Numbered from the stretch's first letter, positions 44,444 to 56,862 are shown. The stretch is DNA of 64,000 nt from Rhynchopus sp. YZ270_cl-10 (GCA_964035575.1 OZ037879.1:1240001-1304000); one strand, 5' to 3'. Numbers and translations are program-made. The notes: a model not told the origin generated them from the sequence alone.

Positions 44444-45435
44444 ACAGGATTGTCCCCTGGTGTAGTGGTGTGGTGTGGGGTGCCTTCTCGTGGGCTGCTT
44501 CCACGGTGAAAGAGTTTTTCCTTGGGTGTTGGGCGCTGAGCGGGGGTGCGTCTGATGGGGATCCTAACTAATTTAAACAACAGCGTTCGTTGATACCGCT
44601 GATTCCAAAAAATTATATTTGTTTTGGGATTTTTGTTGGTGTGGCTGAAAGGGGGTGCTATTTTTGTGCCATTTTCTGCTATTCTGGGCATCTGTATTTT
44701 TTGGTGCGGCTGAAGGGAGGTGCTATTTTGTGCTACTTTCTGCCATTTTCTGCTATTTTGGGGTCGTCGGCCACACCATTTGTTTTACCTTTTCTGATCA
44801 GAATGGGAAATAATGATGATTACTTCTGCTGTTCAGTATGTGGCATCACCAAAACCAGTGTTTCATTACAGCGATTTTGCATCCACCGTGTGTGTCTGGA
44901 ACATTGAAACGGGTGAATGTGTATTTGAAGACGTCTCAGAAAAACGGCTAGACTGATATGTGTCCAACGACATTGTTCAGGGGGAGAAACCGTTACGTTA
45001 CATGAAAGTTCTGTTCATGGCAATTCTAGTTGTCTTTGCAGTCAGGCAGCTGTAGTGGTGTGATGTACGGCATGGGGGGTGTTGCATCTCACCCCCTGCC
45101 TTGACTCCTTGAGCCCACTTTCCACAACGGAAAGACTCTAACCTCCCCCTCTCCTGCAGCTTGCCTGGGTAACTCTACGCGGGGAGGTACGTGAAAATGC
45201 ACATGTCTCTCGTTGTGAGTGGGTTGGCAATGAAGACTGTTCCACTGTAGCTTTTTTGCAACAAAAAACGCATGAGTGAAACACAAAACAAGCAGCAAAA
45301 AAAAAAAATATCAACAACTTGATAACTACCCCATTCAAACCTCCCACCTCTTTGAACATCGTTACACTTCATCCAACCCCAACCCCTCTCTCAATCTCTT
45401 CTTCAGGACATTTTTTTTTTCAAAAAAAAAAAAAA
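44444..45435. other. Intergenic region
   Basis: Contains the R2 repeat 44638-44775, otherwise ordinary spacer with pyrimidine tracts, ending in TTTTTTTTTT-C-A14 directly before the HECT-ligase start codon. Confidence 0.6.
44638..44775 (+). repeat. R2 dispersed repeat
   Basis: Contains GGTGTGGCTGAAAGGGGGTG, repeated TGCTATTTT/TCTGCTATT words and GGGGTCGTCGGCCACACC. A reverse-complement relative lies in an intron at 58762-58850. The ends GGTGTGGC and GCCACACC are themselves complementary. Confidence 0.55.
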
Positions 45436-48357
45436 ATGGCATCTTTTGTCGTCTTTGATGGGAAAGACCGTGCCCCTGTCAGCATGGCGGGTGGGAAGGG
45501 GAGGGAAGGTCGTGCCGCACAGATGGAAAGGCTACGGCAGCAGAGGGCTCAGCGTGATGAGGAGAAACGGAGGGAAGGGGCGGCTGTCAATATACAGAAG
45601 TGGGTGCGGGGTACTTTGGCGCGCAGTAGTGTGGAGCGTGATGTGTTGGGGCGTCTTCAGGGCAAGCATGCGATACGCGAGCTGCTACTCCTCTTCTGCT
45701 GTCTCCGCCGTCCTGAGATTCGCGCAGCGCACTTCGACACCGTCTGGCACAGCATACGCTCTGAGCCCGAATCCTTCGCAACTGCAGCAGAAATGGCCTC
45801 CGAACCGTCCACCTACGTCCACCGCTGCCGTGTCCTCATGCAAACCGCCATCTCCGCCGCACACCCCTCCCTACCCCAGGTCCTCTCCTTCGTTCTGGGT
45901 CCTCGCTCTGAAGCATCGTTCAGTGCAGACCCTGCGATGCGTTCTAGGTTCTGTGAGCGTCTGGTGGCCATGGGTGTGCTTGGTGCGATGAGGGGGAAGG
46001 AGGTTGACGCAAAGGTGCTTGGGGGTCTGTTGCTGCCGGCACCACATACGGCGTTTACTGAGGGGGCGTTGAAGGAGTATGTACAGCACTTCTTGGCGGG
46101 GTCTGTTACGAAGGACGTAGTGACACCGCCGCATGCGCACGGTGAGGTGGACGCGCTTGCTCACTTTGTGGGCATACCGCGGCCGCAGAGCATTTCGAAT
46201 GTGTCCGTCCTGCAGCACCTCCGTGATGCCTGCCTCTCGCTCCCGAGAGATGCAGAACGTCTTCTTCTTGAATTCTCTCGTAGAGCAGAGCGCTACCTAT
46301 TAGATGTGATTCGTGGTGGAGGTGGGGGTGCGGCGGAAATTGATTTGGTTGCCAGCGCACTGAGGGGGTTGGTGACCTGTGTGAGCCCAGGGTGGATGGC
46401 AAAGAATTGGCGACAGCTTGCCATCGCGGATGCGCAGTTTGGGAGGAATCTGTTCCGTCTTGTGTGTCGTTCGAATGAGGCTGAAGGGGTGTCCATCGGT
46501 GTTGTTGCTGGGCTGTATGCGCAGCTTCTTCTTAAATGCAAGGACACTGAGATTCGGCCTGCTATTCTTGCGGTCGTTGCATTCCACGAAACACTTCTTC
46601 CGCTCATTTGGCGTGAGGTTCTGGCACCTCGCATGCAGCCTCGACCCACAGCGCTTCCCATTGCAGAGCTCCATGCTGAGACAGGGTCCGCAGATTTCGC
46701 AGAAGCGCTGTACGTCTGGCTGCTCTCCCTCGGTCTCCGCGTGGATTGTCTCAACGTGACGGAGCAGCTTGGGATGTTCCTGGCCCCAAAGGATGTGGTC
46801 GCGTTGCTCATAAACTATGCGTTGAGGATGATTCTGACTGAGGATGGTGCAGCAGATCCACGACCCTCTGGGGTACGCCCACCTGACGCTGCCATGAAGG
46901 CGAATGTGAGCTCTTCTCTTATCAGTCTGTTAAGGAAGCTTCGTGATTGGGACCAACGCATGCCGTTCCTCGAGCAGAAGGATTGGATTGCAAACCCACC
47001 GCCGTTCCCGTGGCCAGAGCGTGTAGGGTTGGACGACTGGCGTGCAAACCTCAAGGGGTCTCCCATCTACAGGACGTACCTGGTGCTCCAGAACATCCCC
47101 TTCATCATTCCGTTTGACCTCAGGGTGCGTATGTTCCGCAACCTCGTGGACGATGACATCGATACCTTAGGCGCAAACCGGTATTGGAGTTCTGGGGGTG
47201 GGGATCAGAGAATCCGGCGCGCTCATGTGTTTGAAGATGGGTTCAGGGTGATGGGACGCATGACTGCGGAGGAGTTGAAGACGAAGGCGAGGGTGACGTT
47301 CATCTCACGGCAAGGGGTCGAGGAGGCAGGGTTCGGGGACGGAGTGTTCAAGGAGTTTTTGTCCGAGCTTTCGAAGATCGCATTTGACCCTGACCACGGT
47401 CTGTTCTTGGAAACCTCCTCCAATGAGTTGTACCCGAACCCAGCCTCGAGCGAGGAGCACCTTTACGGGGAGGGGTACACAGAGCGCTTCAAATTCCTGG
47501 GCAGGGTGCTGGGGAAGGCGTTGTACGAAGGGATCCTCGTGGAGCTGCCGTTGGCGCGGTTCCTGCGGAACTCGCTGTTGGGTGGGACGAACTGTCTGCA
47601 CGACCTGCCCAGCTTGGACCCAGACCTTCACAGGCATTTGCTGCAGTTGAAGGAGCTCCCCGAAGACCAGGTGGAAGACATGGGGTTGGTCTTCGCAGCG
47701 TCGACAGAATCGATGGGGGTGAGAAGGACGGTGCCGTTCTTGAAAGGTGGGGAGGACATTCCGGTGACTGCGGACAACCGCATGACCTATGTGCATATGC
47801 ACTCACATTTCAAACTAACATCGCAAATTGCACGCCAAGTGGCGGCTATGCGTGAAGGACTGCTCGAGGTTGTCTCGCAAGAATGGCTACGTATGTTCGA
47901 CGCAAATGAGGTGCAGATTCTCATCAGTGGGCACGACAGCAGCGCACCACTCGACATCGACGACTGGGAGGAGAACACAGTATACGGGGGTGGCTACGCA
48001 CCAGACCACCGCACCATACAGCTGTTCTGGCAGGTATCGTTCCATCTTCCCCCCTCACACAGTTTCCTTTTGCTTCATCACTCAACCATCCCTGCCCCTC
48101 AGGTTGTCCGCGAGCTCTCCCCTGCACAGCAAAGAAGCCTACTAAAGTTCTCAACCTCTGTCGAGCGTGCCCCACTTCTCGGATTTGGCTACCTGCACCC
48201 GAAGTTCTGCATTCATATGGGAGGTGATGTGGAGAGACTGCCAAGTGCGTCCACATGCATGTGTCTCCTGAAGCTCCCCATGTACGCCAACAAACCGCGT
48301 ATCAGAGAAAAGCTGACTGTCGCCATCGAGCACGCAACTGGGTTTGAAATGAGCTGA
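45436..48357 (+). CDS. UBE3C: HECT-domain E3 ubiquitin ligase, UBE3C/Hul5 type
   Basis: Exons 45436-48033 and 48103-48357 (phase 0, intron GTATCG...CTCAG, 69 bases), giving 950 residues. The N-terminus, SFVVFDGKDRAPVSMAGGKG followed by an RRQ-rich helix and AAVNIQKWVRGTLAR, is the UBE3C-type start with an IQ motif. The HECT domain covers about residues 620-950. Its C-lobe has LLGFGYLHPKFCIHMGG, then LPSASTCMCLLKLP with the catalytic cysteine near 918, and the GFEMS end (typically GFELS). UBE3C/Hul5 is a proteasome-associated ligase that extends K29/K48 chains on stalled substrates. The short intron is a multiple of three and has no stop, so retention would insert 23 residues; splicing restores the family sequence FWQ|VVRELSP. 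Start chosen at the first ATG after an A14 run; it matches the family N-terminus. Confidence 0.93.
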   Translation: MASFVVFDGKDRAPVSMAGGKGREGRAAQMERLRQQRAQRDEEKRREGAAVNIQKWVRGTLARSSVERDVLGRLQGKHAIRELLLLFCCLRRPEIRAAHFDTVWHSIRSEPESFATAAEMASEPSTYVHRCRVLMQTAISAAHPSLPQVLSFVLGPRSEASFSADPAMRSRFCERLVAMGVLGAMRGKEVDAKVLGGLLLPAPHTAFTEGALKEYVQHFLAGSVTKDVVTPPHAHGEVDALAHFVGIPRPQSISNVSVLQHLRDACLSLPRDAERLLLEFSRRAERYLLDVIRGGGGGAAEIDLVASALRGLVTCVSPGWMAKNWRQLAIADAQFGRNLFRLVCRSNEAEGVSIGVVAGLYAQLLLKCKDTEIRPAILAVVAFHETLLPLIWREVLAPRMQPRPTALPIAELHAETGSADFAEALYVWLLSLGLRVDCLNVTEQLGMFLAPKDVVALLINYALRMILTEDGAADPRPSGVRPPDAAMKANVSSSLISLLRKLRDWDQRMPFLEQKDWIANPPPFPWPERVGLDDWRANLKGSPIYRTYLVLQNIPFIIPFDLRVRMFRNLVDDDIDTLGANRYWSSGGGDQRIRRAHVFEDGFRVMGRMTAEELKTKARVTFISRQGVEEAGFGDGVFKEFLSELSKIAFDPDHGLFLETSSNELYPNPASSEEHLYGEGYTERFKFLGRVLGKALYEGILVELPLARFLRNSLLGGTNCLHDLPSLDPDLHRHLLQLKELPEDQVEDMGLVFAASTESMGVRRTVPFLKGGEDIPVTADNRMTYVHMHSHFKLTSQIARQVAAMREGLLEVVSQEWLRMFDANEVQILISGHDSSAPLDIDDWEENTVYGGGYAPDHRTIQLFWQVSFHLPPSHSFLLLHHSTIPAPQVVRELSPAQQRSLLKFSTSVERAPLLGFGYLHPKFCIHMGGDVERLPSASTCMCLLKLPMYANKPRIREKLTVAIEHATGFEMS

Positions 48358-48568
48358 TGTTTTGCCTTTTAAAAAAGCTAAAGATGCATTGCAATATGTA
48401 ACATTCAAAGCAGCGTTCTTCTTTTTGTCTCTTTTGAAGAGACACCATTTGCCACCAGTAAATCAATCTGGTACTGAGGGACAGCTATGTCCTCTCTCAC
48501 TTAGTTTAAATGTCGGTTGTATTGTTTGGGCGGGTGGGCGGGCGGGTAGAATTATTATTATTTGTGAT

Positions 48569-48608
48569 GGTGCTTGCGTCCACCGATGACTGTTGAGGCG
48601 TTTGTACT
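48569..48608 (+). repeat. H2 hairpin
   Basis: GGTGC faces GTACT through G-T and Watson-Crick pairs; core TTGCGTCCACCG and GAGGCGTTT. Confidence 0.5.
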
Positions 48609-49021
48609 TTCAATTTTTTGTTTTTTGTTTTTTGAGGTATACCAGGCAACATGCCTGTAACGATACCAGGGGGGTTTTTTTCCCTTGAGGGTACTGCGGT
48701 ACCTCCAATGCCCCAGTATCCTAATAGAAAAACCCTGTATACACCGGGCAGCGGAAGCCCACCCCCCATAATGCTTTTTTCTTCTAACTTCGCCAAAAGA
48801 AAAAAAAGGGGCGCGTTCTTACTTCACTTCTGTGGTGTGTTGGTGGTTTTATCTGTTGGGGCTTAACTTGTTACAAACATATGAAATGCGTAAGAAAAAA
48901 AAGGAAAAAGAAAACTTAAATAGTCTCAGAAGTGTCTAGGAGTTGGAGTCAACTTTCGACAAAATAAAACAGTGACAGACCTAGAGTTGTATGTTCGCAG
49001 CTCTTTCATGGATGAGTATCT

Positions 49022-49100
49022 TTTAAGTACAATACCACAACCTTCGGGCAACACACTGTGTACAATGACCCAATAGGCAACTGTCGATACAACAAAAAAT
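49022..49100 (+). repeat. R1 central module, diverged
   Basis: CAACCTTCGGGCAACACACT then GGCAACTGTCGATACAACAA. Confidence 0.5.
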
Positions 49101-49230
49101 TCACCAGTTTTTATCCCCCCTTCCCCCCCGATTTTTTTCTCTGATTGATCAGTTCCAATCTCCACTTGGTACTTCATTGTAGACGCGTTGACCGATTTCA
49201 CTTATTCCACTTCACTCCTCCCCTTTCAGA

Positions 49231-49671
49231 ATGGCGGAGAGTACGGAACCATGCAAGGGGTGTGTTGGGGCTGTGGGCTGGCGGGAGGCTATTGCGGGGT
49301 TTCTGTTGGACGCAGGGAGTGGGCCGTGTCGGGTGCTTGTGGTGGCGGACGGTGGTGAGGATAATGTGGGTGACGCGACAGTGGCGGCTGTGACAGAGGC
49401 AGTGCACAGTGCCGAGGCAAGCCAGCACCGTACGAGAGATGTGGCCATTTCGTGCACGCCCGCATCGCTTGCAGGCTGTGTCGGCAGCGCCTCGTCCTGT
49501 GCACCGCTGTTGGTCGTCGCGACCGCAGGCCGCAACATCCCGCCCCCCCTCCTCCTCCACCACCTGGCCTTCCTCAACGACCCCCCGTACACCGCACTCA
49601 CACTCCCTGTTGCCGCCGTCCAGCCCTTCTTGGATTTAGATGGCATTTCTCAGCTTTCGAGCTCGGGGTAG
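49231..49671 (+). CDS. Small protein of unknown family
   Basis: Intronless frame of 146 residues, GC-rich and codon-biased like the neighbours. It starts MAESTEPCKGCVGAVGWREA. The order strand-helix (CRVLVVADGGEDNVGDATVA), helix, strand (CAPLLVVATAGRNIPPPLLL), helix and a short strand (LTLPVAAVQPFLDLDG) looks like a small Rossmann-type or receiver-like alpha/beta fold, but I recognise no family. The CCCTTTCAG just before the ATG resembles a splice acceptor. It ends 124 bases before the first likely exon of the adenylyl cyclase gene. I could not find a phase-compatible consensus join between the two, so it is listed separately, but it may be a first exon of that gene. Confidence 0.6.
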   Translation: MAESTEPCKGCVGAVGWREAIAGFLLDAGSGPCRVLVVADGGEDNVGDATVAAVTEAVHSAEASQHRTRDVAISCTPASLAGCVGSASSCAPLLVVATAGRNIPPPLLLHHLAFLNDPPYTALTLPVAAVQPFLDLDGISQLSSSG

Positions 49672-49795
49672 GGTCGGGGGATTATATAATGAGAACATTA
49701 AAAAACTGTCCCTTTTTTTTTTTTTTGGATTTCCCACCCCCTTTTCTGCATTCCCTTCAACCTCACTTCCCATTCAACATTACTCACCTACACAG

Positions 49796-52700
49796 GACCT
49801 ACCCCCCCACACCCACACCCCGCGCCCTGCGCTGGCATCGACAGCACCCACGATCTGGACACCTGTGGAGCACTACCGCTCCAACGATGCCATAGTAGGC
49901 AAGCCTCCTGTGGTGGGCGCACCTCCGATGTCATATGACACGGGGCATGCCTCTGACGAGCATGCGGGTGCACTGGACATCGACAGCATCTGGAACAGCA
50001 TCGCCTTAGAAGAGTTCCGGTCGCTTGTCCCTAGCAGGGTCCTGCGCCGTATTGCCGAACGCGACGAAGCCTTAGCCTTAGTCCCTCTCAATGGCGAACT
50101 CCTTCGAGTACACGGCTCTGTCATGATGATCGACATCAGTGGTTTCACTTCCATCACAGCCGCACTCAACCAGCTTGGCCCAGAAGGTGCCGAAGTCCTC
50201 TCCGACGAGCTGAACCGCTACTACAGACGTATCATCGACACCATATATGAGCACGGTGGTGACGTCACTTCCTTCAGTGGTGACGCGCTTATAGCCCTCT
50301 GGGAAACCTCAAGCGATACTCCCCACGGTGAAGCCGAACTGCGCACCCAGCTTTCCGCCTCCCTCCTCGATGCTGTTCTGTGCGCTACAAAGCTGGCAGA
50401 GTTCACACAAAGCATTTCGAGCATCAACGCAGAGCTGAACCTCCACATCGGCGTTTCCTCGGGGAAGATTCTCTTTGCGGTGGTTGGCGGGAGGGGGTCG
50501 AATGTCATGGGCAAATGGAAGTCTACCTTGGTAGGTGACCCAGTCAACGAGGCTGCCGTCGCCGTCAACATCGCAGAACGCCGGGAGGTAGCGCTCCCTG
50601 CACAGGCCGCTGACGCATTGAATATTCTGTTCCCAGATTTGACGCTGATTGAAAAAAAGGAGGACTTCTTCTTAATCAGCACCAGCGAGCTCATGGCCCA
50701 CCACAGCAAAACCATCGCCCAGCCTTCCAACAGCCTTTCCCTCTATGCTCCCCCAATGCAACTCACCAGACGAGAGTCATGCTATTCTCGGATGGACATC
50801 GACATCGAGATTGATGCTGACATCTCCCTCATTGTCTCTTCCTTTGCCTTTGATACTGTTGCAGTGACGCTTGCGGGGCAGAGTCATGGGGAGTTGCGAA
50901 GCGTTGTCTCCGTTTTTGTAAGGCTTTCGGGAATGACAACACTTACCTTTGAACGGAATGAAGACTTTCAAAGACTGAACAAAGCGGTGACTACGGTGCA
51001 AAAGGCGTTGCTTGCGAGTCAAGGTATCCTTAATAAGGTTTGTGTGGACGACAGAGGTGTGTTGTTATTGTGTCTCTTCGGCTTGCCGCGGCATACTCAT
51101 GAGGACGACCCCGAGAGGGCGGTTGCGTTTGCAATCAAGATCGTTCCGCGGCTGCTGCGGGTAGTGGGGAATGTGTCGATAGGGATCAGTCGGGCGAAGG
51201 TGTTCTGTGGTTTGACCGGCTCGCGGAAGAGGCGGGACTACACCGTGGTGGGCGACGGTGTGAACATCGCGGCAGCTCTCATGGTCGCAGGCGCAGCTTC
51301 GACCGAAAGCGAGATCCTAACAGACGAAGACGTCATGCAGAAGGTCTCCCCCCAAGCGCGTACGCTCAACGTCACTTTCCGCACCGCAAGCAACTTTCAC
51401 ATCAAAGGGCACGGCCAGGCAACAGTGTACCAAGTAGAGCCCGGTGTGGGGGACGGTTTCGCACAGACGATGTCTTCAGTGGGAGTGGCCTTGGAGGCGG
51501 TGGAAGATCCTGCAAGAAATGGGACGGTATGTACTTTCGGTAAAAAAAAAAGTTGTGAGTGGTGCTCCTGAAATAAAAAAATACCAAGTACGCAACAAGT
51601 ACGCAAATGGGGTTTTCAGGAGCACCAGTGAGACACACATTTTCATCTTACAAGGGTTCTTTTCTTGCGGCAAAACCCACCTGGGCAAAAAGAGCAAAAC
51701 GAAATCAACGAAAGTGTGATTTTTCACTTTCATTTTGTCGTAGCACAGAGTATGTTTGTTTTCTACCGTCATTTGAACACACAGGGCAAGCGTGGGAAGA
51801 ACAACCGGGTGGGGCGACTACCTCGGGGACCTTCAAGTGAAAGCTGGACGATGGACCAGAAGTCTGACGGCCAGAAGCGAGGAAGCTCTTCGTATGCACT
51901 ATGTCTTCTTGCCCCTACCCACCTTCTTTCTTCCCCCCCTCCCCCTCCCCTCCCCCTCTTCACCTTCTTCCACCTCTCCGTACAGAAGCCCAAAGCGACC
52001 AGCCGCCAACCGCAAGGTAGTTGCGTCTGGACGCAGAAAAAGCAGCTCAGAGTCTTTACCTCACAAGCGGATGGCCCGGAAGAAGAAGTGGGGCTCGGTT
52101 GCCTCATCGGAAACTGACGGGTCGTCCATGTCGGGTGCGCTGAAGTCTGCTATGTCAGCACCGGGGGGGCGTTCGCGACTGTGGGGTAGACAGCAGGAGG
52201 TATGTTTTATGTCCACATCCATTATCATGACATAATCCACTCACAGTTCAACGCTTTGATGACGATGATACAGTCATGCGTCAACAACGCTGCCTCGTCG
52301 CCCTCAGTGAACTTCCGTGGGCATGCCAACTGCCTCTACTTCCGTGGAGACATGCAGATGGGGAAGTCTGCCATCTTAGCGACAGCGGCGGAGATTGCAA
52401 GCCACTTTAATGTTCCGTTCAAGACGTTGCGCGGGTCTGAGGCTACCATGGTATGCTAAGACATATGGCGTTTTGCATAAGGTGGCTAAGAGAAGCTAGG
52501 TTATTTTTTTTGTATTTCGACTGCGAGAGTGACTGCTGAGAGTCTCCCCACCCTGCAAAAGGTAATGTTCTCCATTTTTCTTTGCTACAGGGCACGCCGT
52601 ACGCGACAGTGGCGCCCCTGGTGCAGTACTTTATGGATACGACTCCGTTCCAGTTCATTGAGATGGGTTTCCACCCAGCAGAGCTGCGTGCACAGCTCCC

Positions 52701-55700
52701 CCTGCTGCATCACATCCTGCGCATACCGGGGCTTGCCCTGCCAACAGAGGAGCACGCACAGCTCACCTCAAACCAGAAGATGGCGTACCTCAACCAGATC
52801 CTCAAGATCCTGACGAAGAAGTTCCTGACAGACCGCTGTGTGCTCATTGTGGACGACCTGCAGTGGACCGACGGCTTCTCGTTGTCGTTCCTGCGTGAAA
52901 CAGCAGAGTCGGGCGGGACGTTGATTCTCGCAAGCAGGGTACACCAGGTCTCTGTCCGCAAGCGGGCGCACTCCTTCCTGAGCCAGGAGGAGCACCTCTC
53001 GCGCACCTCCGACGACAGCGACGAAGGGGAGGGCCTCAGCCACTTCGGCTGCCATGAGCAGGGCATCAACGAGGTGCGTGCCTTCGACGACATGCTGCTC
53101 TCCCCTCTGGTGCATCAGTTTGTCTTGCGTGGTCTGTCTACCAAATCGCTCTCGGGGCTGTGCTGTGCACTTATCGGGTGCGAACGGATGTGCAGTACCC
53201 TTGAAGCACTTCTTGCACAGAAGAGCGACGGGAGACCTGGCTTTGCAACGCAGATTGTGGCCGCCCTTCTCGCAGCAGGTCTGGTCAACGTTCAGGGCAA
53301 GACCGCCTTCGCCACCGAAGGGCGTGAGTATGCGGAGGTCATTGTGCACAGTGTGCCCACCGTGGAGGCGCAGGTCCTCCAGGTCATGGACACCCTGCCC
53401 GACTACCAACGCCAGGTCGCCATGATGCTTGCTGTCCTAGGACGTTCCTCTGTCGAGCTCTTGGAGCACTGTGTCAGCAGCAACACCGGAGCTGGCGCGT
53501 TCTCGCAGGCATTAAAGGCGCTGCAGGGACTCAACCTCTTGAAACGCGCCAAGGTGCAAAATGTGCGACCACCTGGACGCAAATCCATGGGCAGCAGCGT
53601 CGCCAGCCAGCCAAGCGAAACGCAAGCAAGCTCGGGGGACCTGCTGTCCCAAGGCCAGGCGATGTCTTCGTATCGACTCAACAAACCACAGCTGCGCGTC
53701 AGCAATATGCAGAACAGCAGCTGCAACGGGTCTGAGTCGTCCTACCAGGGGGATTCACTGGAGGACGAGGTGCGCTTCTCTCTGTCTCTTGCACGCGATG
53801 TGATCTACTACAACTCGCTGTTGAAGGTGCGGCGAAGGCTGCACAGTGTCGTGGTACGCACCGTGGTGGGGAACGTCTCCCTCAGCAACGACGTCTTCTG
53901 CGAGCATCTCTCAAAAAGCGCGATCACCGACGAGGAGCTCACAAACCTCAAACGTGGTGCCTTCTTCGAGAGGAAGGAGTGCGACGACATCAACGGATGC
54001 CTTGCCGCGTACAGCCGCCCACTCTCCCAAGCCGTCCGCTCCACCAAGCTCGACGTCTTCACCCTTGTCGACGTCGGCCTCCACCTAGAATGTGGGCACA
54101 TCAACAAGGCGAAGGACATCCTCAGCCAGGTACGCTTCCGTAGGGTCTCCAAATGCGCACGAAATACAAGCGAGGAAAGCACCACACGGTGCTTCTGCTT
54201 CAAAGGCGAGCCCAAACCTGTCAGCGAACCACAACCTCAGGTGCTCACCAACGCGACGTGCCTCGAACTGCAGTACCTTTTCCTGCAGCTCGAGACGGAG
54301 CTGTGGGATGGCAACGTAGGTGGGATCAACAAGGCGCGGGCTGGGTTGCTGCAGATCAGTGCGATGAACCCCGGCTACGTGGAGCTGGCAGACCTGCTTG
54401 CTGCCGTGGACACTGTGTGCGGGAATACCACAAAGTTCTCCAACCCTCCCTCCACCGCGCCTGAGGTCTTAAAACGGATGTTCCCGACCGCAAGCAACGT
54501 CGGCGATCTCGAGGTCAGCAGCGAAGGCGACGCAGTACCACACAACATCTCTGCCCCGGACTCCATGTTCCTCCTCCCTGTCGAGAACTGCCAACCGCAC
54601 ACTTCTCCGAAGGTATCCGAAAAGGTGACCTGCAAGAAGCGTGGTACTCTGTACTCTCCATATCTTATCATGGCCGCTACTGCCGGGTGGGACTGCCTGC
54701 ACGTCCTCGACGTAGTGAACCGCAGCCAGCAGCCTGCCGTGCACAACGCAGTGCCTGCCGTCTTCGCATACTGCAAGACGGTGATGGGGGGGAACCTCTT
54801 CTTCCTCCCGATCCCGCTGTTGCAGGAGCGCATCCTCGAGGCTCTGCACCGGCCCGTTTTGAAGGAGAGACGCTTCAGTTTGGCGGCAAGCGTGGAGCGC
54901 AGCTTCATGATGGCAGGGTCGAACAGCGGTGGGAAGAACTACGAACCAGCGCCCGTCACCATGCTCACCTCACCGGACCTTGAGCAGCGCAGTTCTTCGG
55001 GCGAGCGAAACAGTCCACAAAACCGTCACTCACCAACCTTCAACCGCGCACGGCACCGCCCAAGCTTCGCCACGAGTATGCACAATCCTAAGAGCCCATC
55101 TGCGCTCATCGCACGCAGCAGAAAGCGGCCTAGCTATAAACCAGGCGCAGTCGACAACGCAGAAACGACAAGCTCTGCACAGGGCACAACAAAGGGGTGT
55201 GCGCTGCCTGCAGGGGGGTTTCCAAGACGGAGTCTGAAGGAGGTTGCCGTGCTGTGTCTTTGCAGCACCGTCGCGTGCCTGGGGGAGCAAGTGGGTGCGC
55301 TGGACCCACACTATTTCACTGGTCTAGGGAACACTGCATGGCCTATTCTGCTTGTAGTGCATAAACTGAGTACTGTGGTGTCGTGCTCTGAGGCAGGCCT
55401 GCCGGGGTGGCTGATGCATATGAACACCGCATGGTCGAGGCAGGGTTGTGCGCACGCTCAGGATGACCCTGATGCGACGTCGCAATTATTGCAGATGGCG
55501 CTGCAGGGATTGGTGTTTGCGAGGGAGGGGCGGGTGTGGGATGTGCGTGCGACCTTGAAGCATGTGCAGAACAATGCGGCAGTGGTGACACCGCTGCACG
55601 GTCTCGCCTTATTTGCCCTCAGCGAGGCGCTGATGCTCTCCATGCAGCTTGACGCAAGCGGCAGCGAAGACCCGCGCCGCACGCTCTCGAAGACGCCGTC

Positions 55701-56371
55701 GTCGTATCTGGACCTGCTCGACGAGACCTGCCCCGAGGCTTTCCTCCTCACACACTACCAGGGCGACACCAGCAACTACCTCCGTGCGATGCTCTCGCTC
55801 CTCGGGTCCACAGCCGCCCTCTACCCAGGCGTGTCCCCAGCGTTCAACCTCATGATGGCGCTGTACCACGAAGACCTCGCACAAAAGCGGAAACACCTTG
55901 TGGATGTGCTACGCACATCACGCAGCCTTGGGGCACCCAGTTGGTATGTAATATTTATAGTTTCTTTGAACACCTTTTTACAAGAAACCGCAGTACGCGG
56001 CAGCAACAGCGTTCAACCCTACTCTCTAAGTAATCGTTTAAAAAAACACACACACACAGTGCCGTGGCTCTTCGTGCGCGGGCCTGCCTTCTCCTTCTCG
56101 CCATTGAAGACGACAACAACACAGACATAGTACAGGAGGCCTGCGACGAGCACCCTGCACTGCATTCTGGTATGCCTGCATCCTTCGCCCTCACCCTCAT
56201 CCTCACCCTCATCACCTCTTGCCACCTATGGCACAACGACAACACCCCACCACAGACATGGCAATGATGGAGCTGTGTGGCAGACTCGCCTCGGAGATAG
56301 AAGAACGCAAAGTGAACCCACCAGAGCTTACCCTGCTCATGGAGTATGCCATGAAAGAGGGTTGTGATTAG
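49796..56371 (+). CDS. Soluble (bicarbonate-type) adenylyl cyclase family protein
   Basis: Seven exons: 49796-51526, 51785-51891, 51986-52199, 52247-52450, 52591-55943, 56060-56169, 56256-56371, all joining in frame with GTATG donors and ACAG acceptors; at least 1944 residues. The N-terminus is uncertain: ACACAG precedes 49796, the first safe ATG is 49928, and an in-frame ATG at 49640 would encode poly-T phenylalanines. Numbering from 49796, the first class III cyclase domain holds metal Asp113 (MMIDISGFT) and Asp163 (FSGDALIALWE). The second (about 380-550) has CVDDRGVLLLCLFGLP and YTVVGDGVNIAA. A P-loop ATPase follows: Walker A GDMQMGKS at 718-725 and Walker B LIVDDLQWTDG. The long remainder is helical. 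This order matches human ADCY10 (cAMP production in cytosol and cilia). Confidence 0.9.
55980..56047 (+). repeat. R1 5' module inside an adenylyl cyclase intron
   Basis: CAAGAAACCGCAGTACGCGG and GCAGCAACAGCGTTCAACCC followed by GTAATCGTTTAAAA; a shortened copy of 36530-36630 in sense orientation. Confidence 0.6.
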
Positions 56372-56862
56372 ATGCCTTTTGGCAACGTTCCAGGTGGGGT
56401 GGGTGGTGGTGATGATGCAAGTCGTTGCTACAAGGATATAAAAAGTGGAATTCTATTATAAAATCTATTATAAAAAAAGTGGAATTCTCATGAAGTGTGT
56501 GTTTTTCGTAATCAATAGGTGGATACATTGTTTAGAGTGGGGGTGGAGTAGGTGGTAATCTCCGCAGCTTTTTTTTCTCTGTGTTTAGTTTAAAAAAAAA
56601 AAGGAGAAAAAAAAAAATAAGTTGTTCTGTCATTTGGTCGGTATTCCTGCAAGGTAAGAAAATTATCTACATTCTGTAGTATTGTGTCACACCAGTTGCA
56701 AAGCTTCTTCCGAGGCTTTTATGTTCTTATCAACGCGTCTTCTTTTGTTCATAAGCGGTGTAAGAGAGGACTCTTAGTGGGAAACGTCACAACCCGGTTT
56801 CCACCGGTGTGGCAGACTTAAGCCTACCCTTGCGATTGACCCCCGTGGAAAGAAGTCGGCGG

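Larger units (their letters stand above)
48358..49230. other. Intergenic region with H2 and R1 pieces
   Basis: Holds H2 at 48569 and R1 at 49022. Around 48640-48760 there is a GTATACCAGG...CCTGTATACACC pair that is only loosely inverted. No gene seen. Confidence 0.6.

Noticed and set aside
49640-49795. ATG at 49640 as start of the adenylyl cyclase
   Set aside because: It would translate a T14 tract into phenylalanines and overlaps the end of the preceding ORF; an ACACAG acceptor-like site at 49795 is a better boundary.
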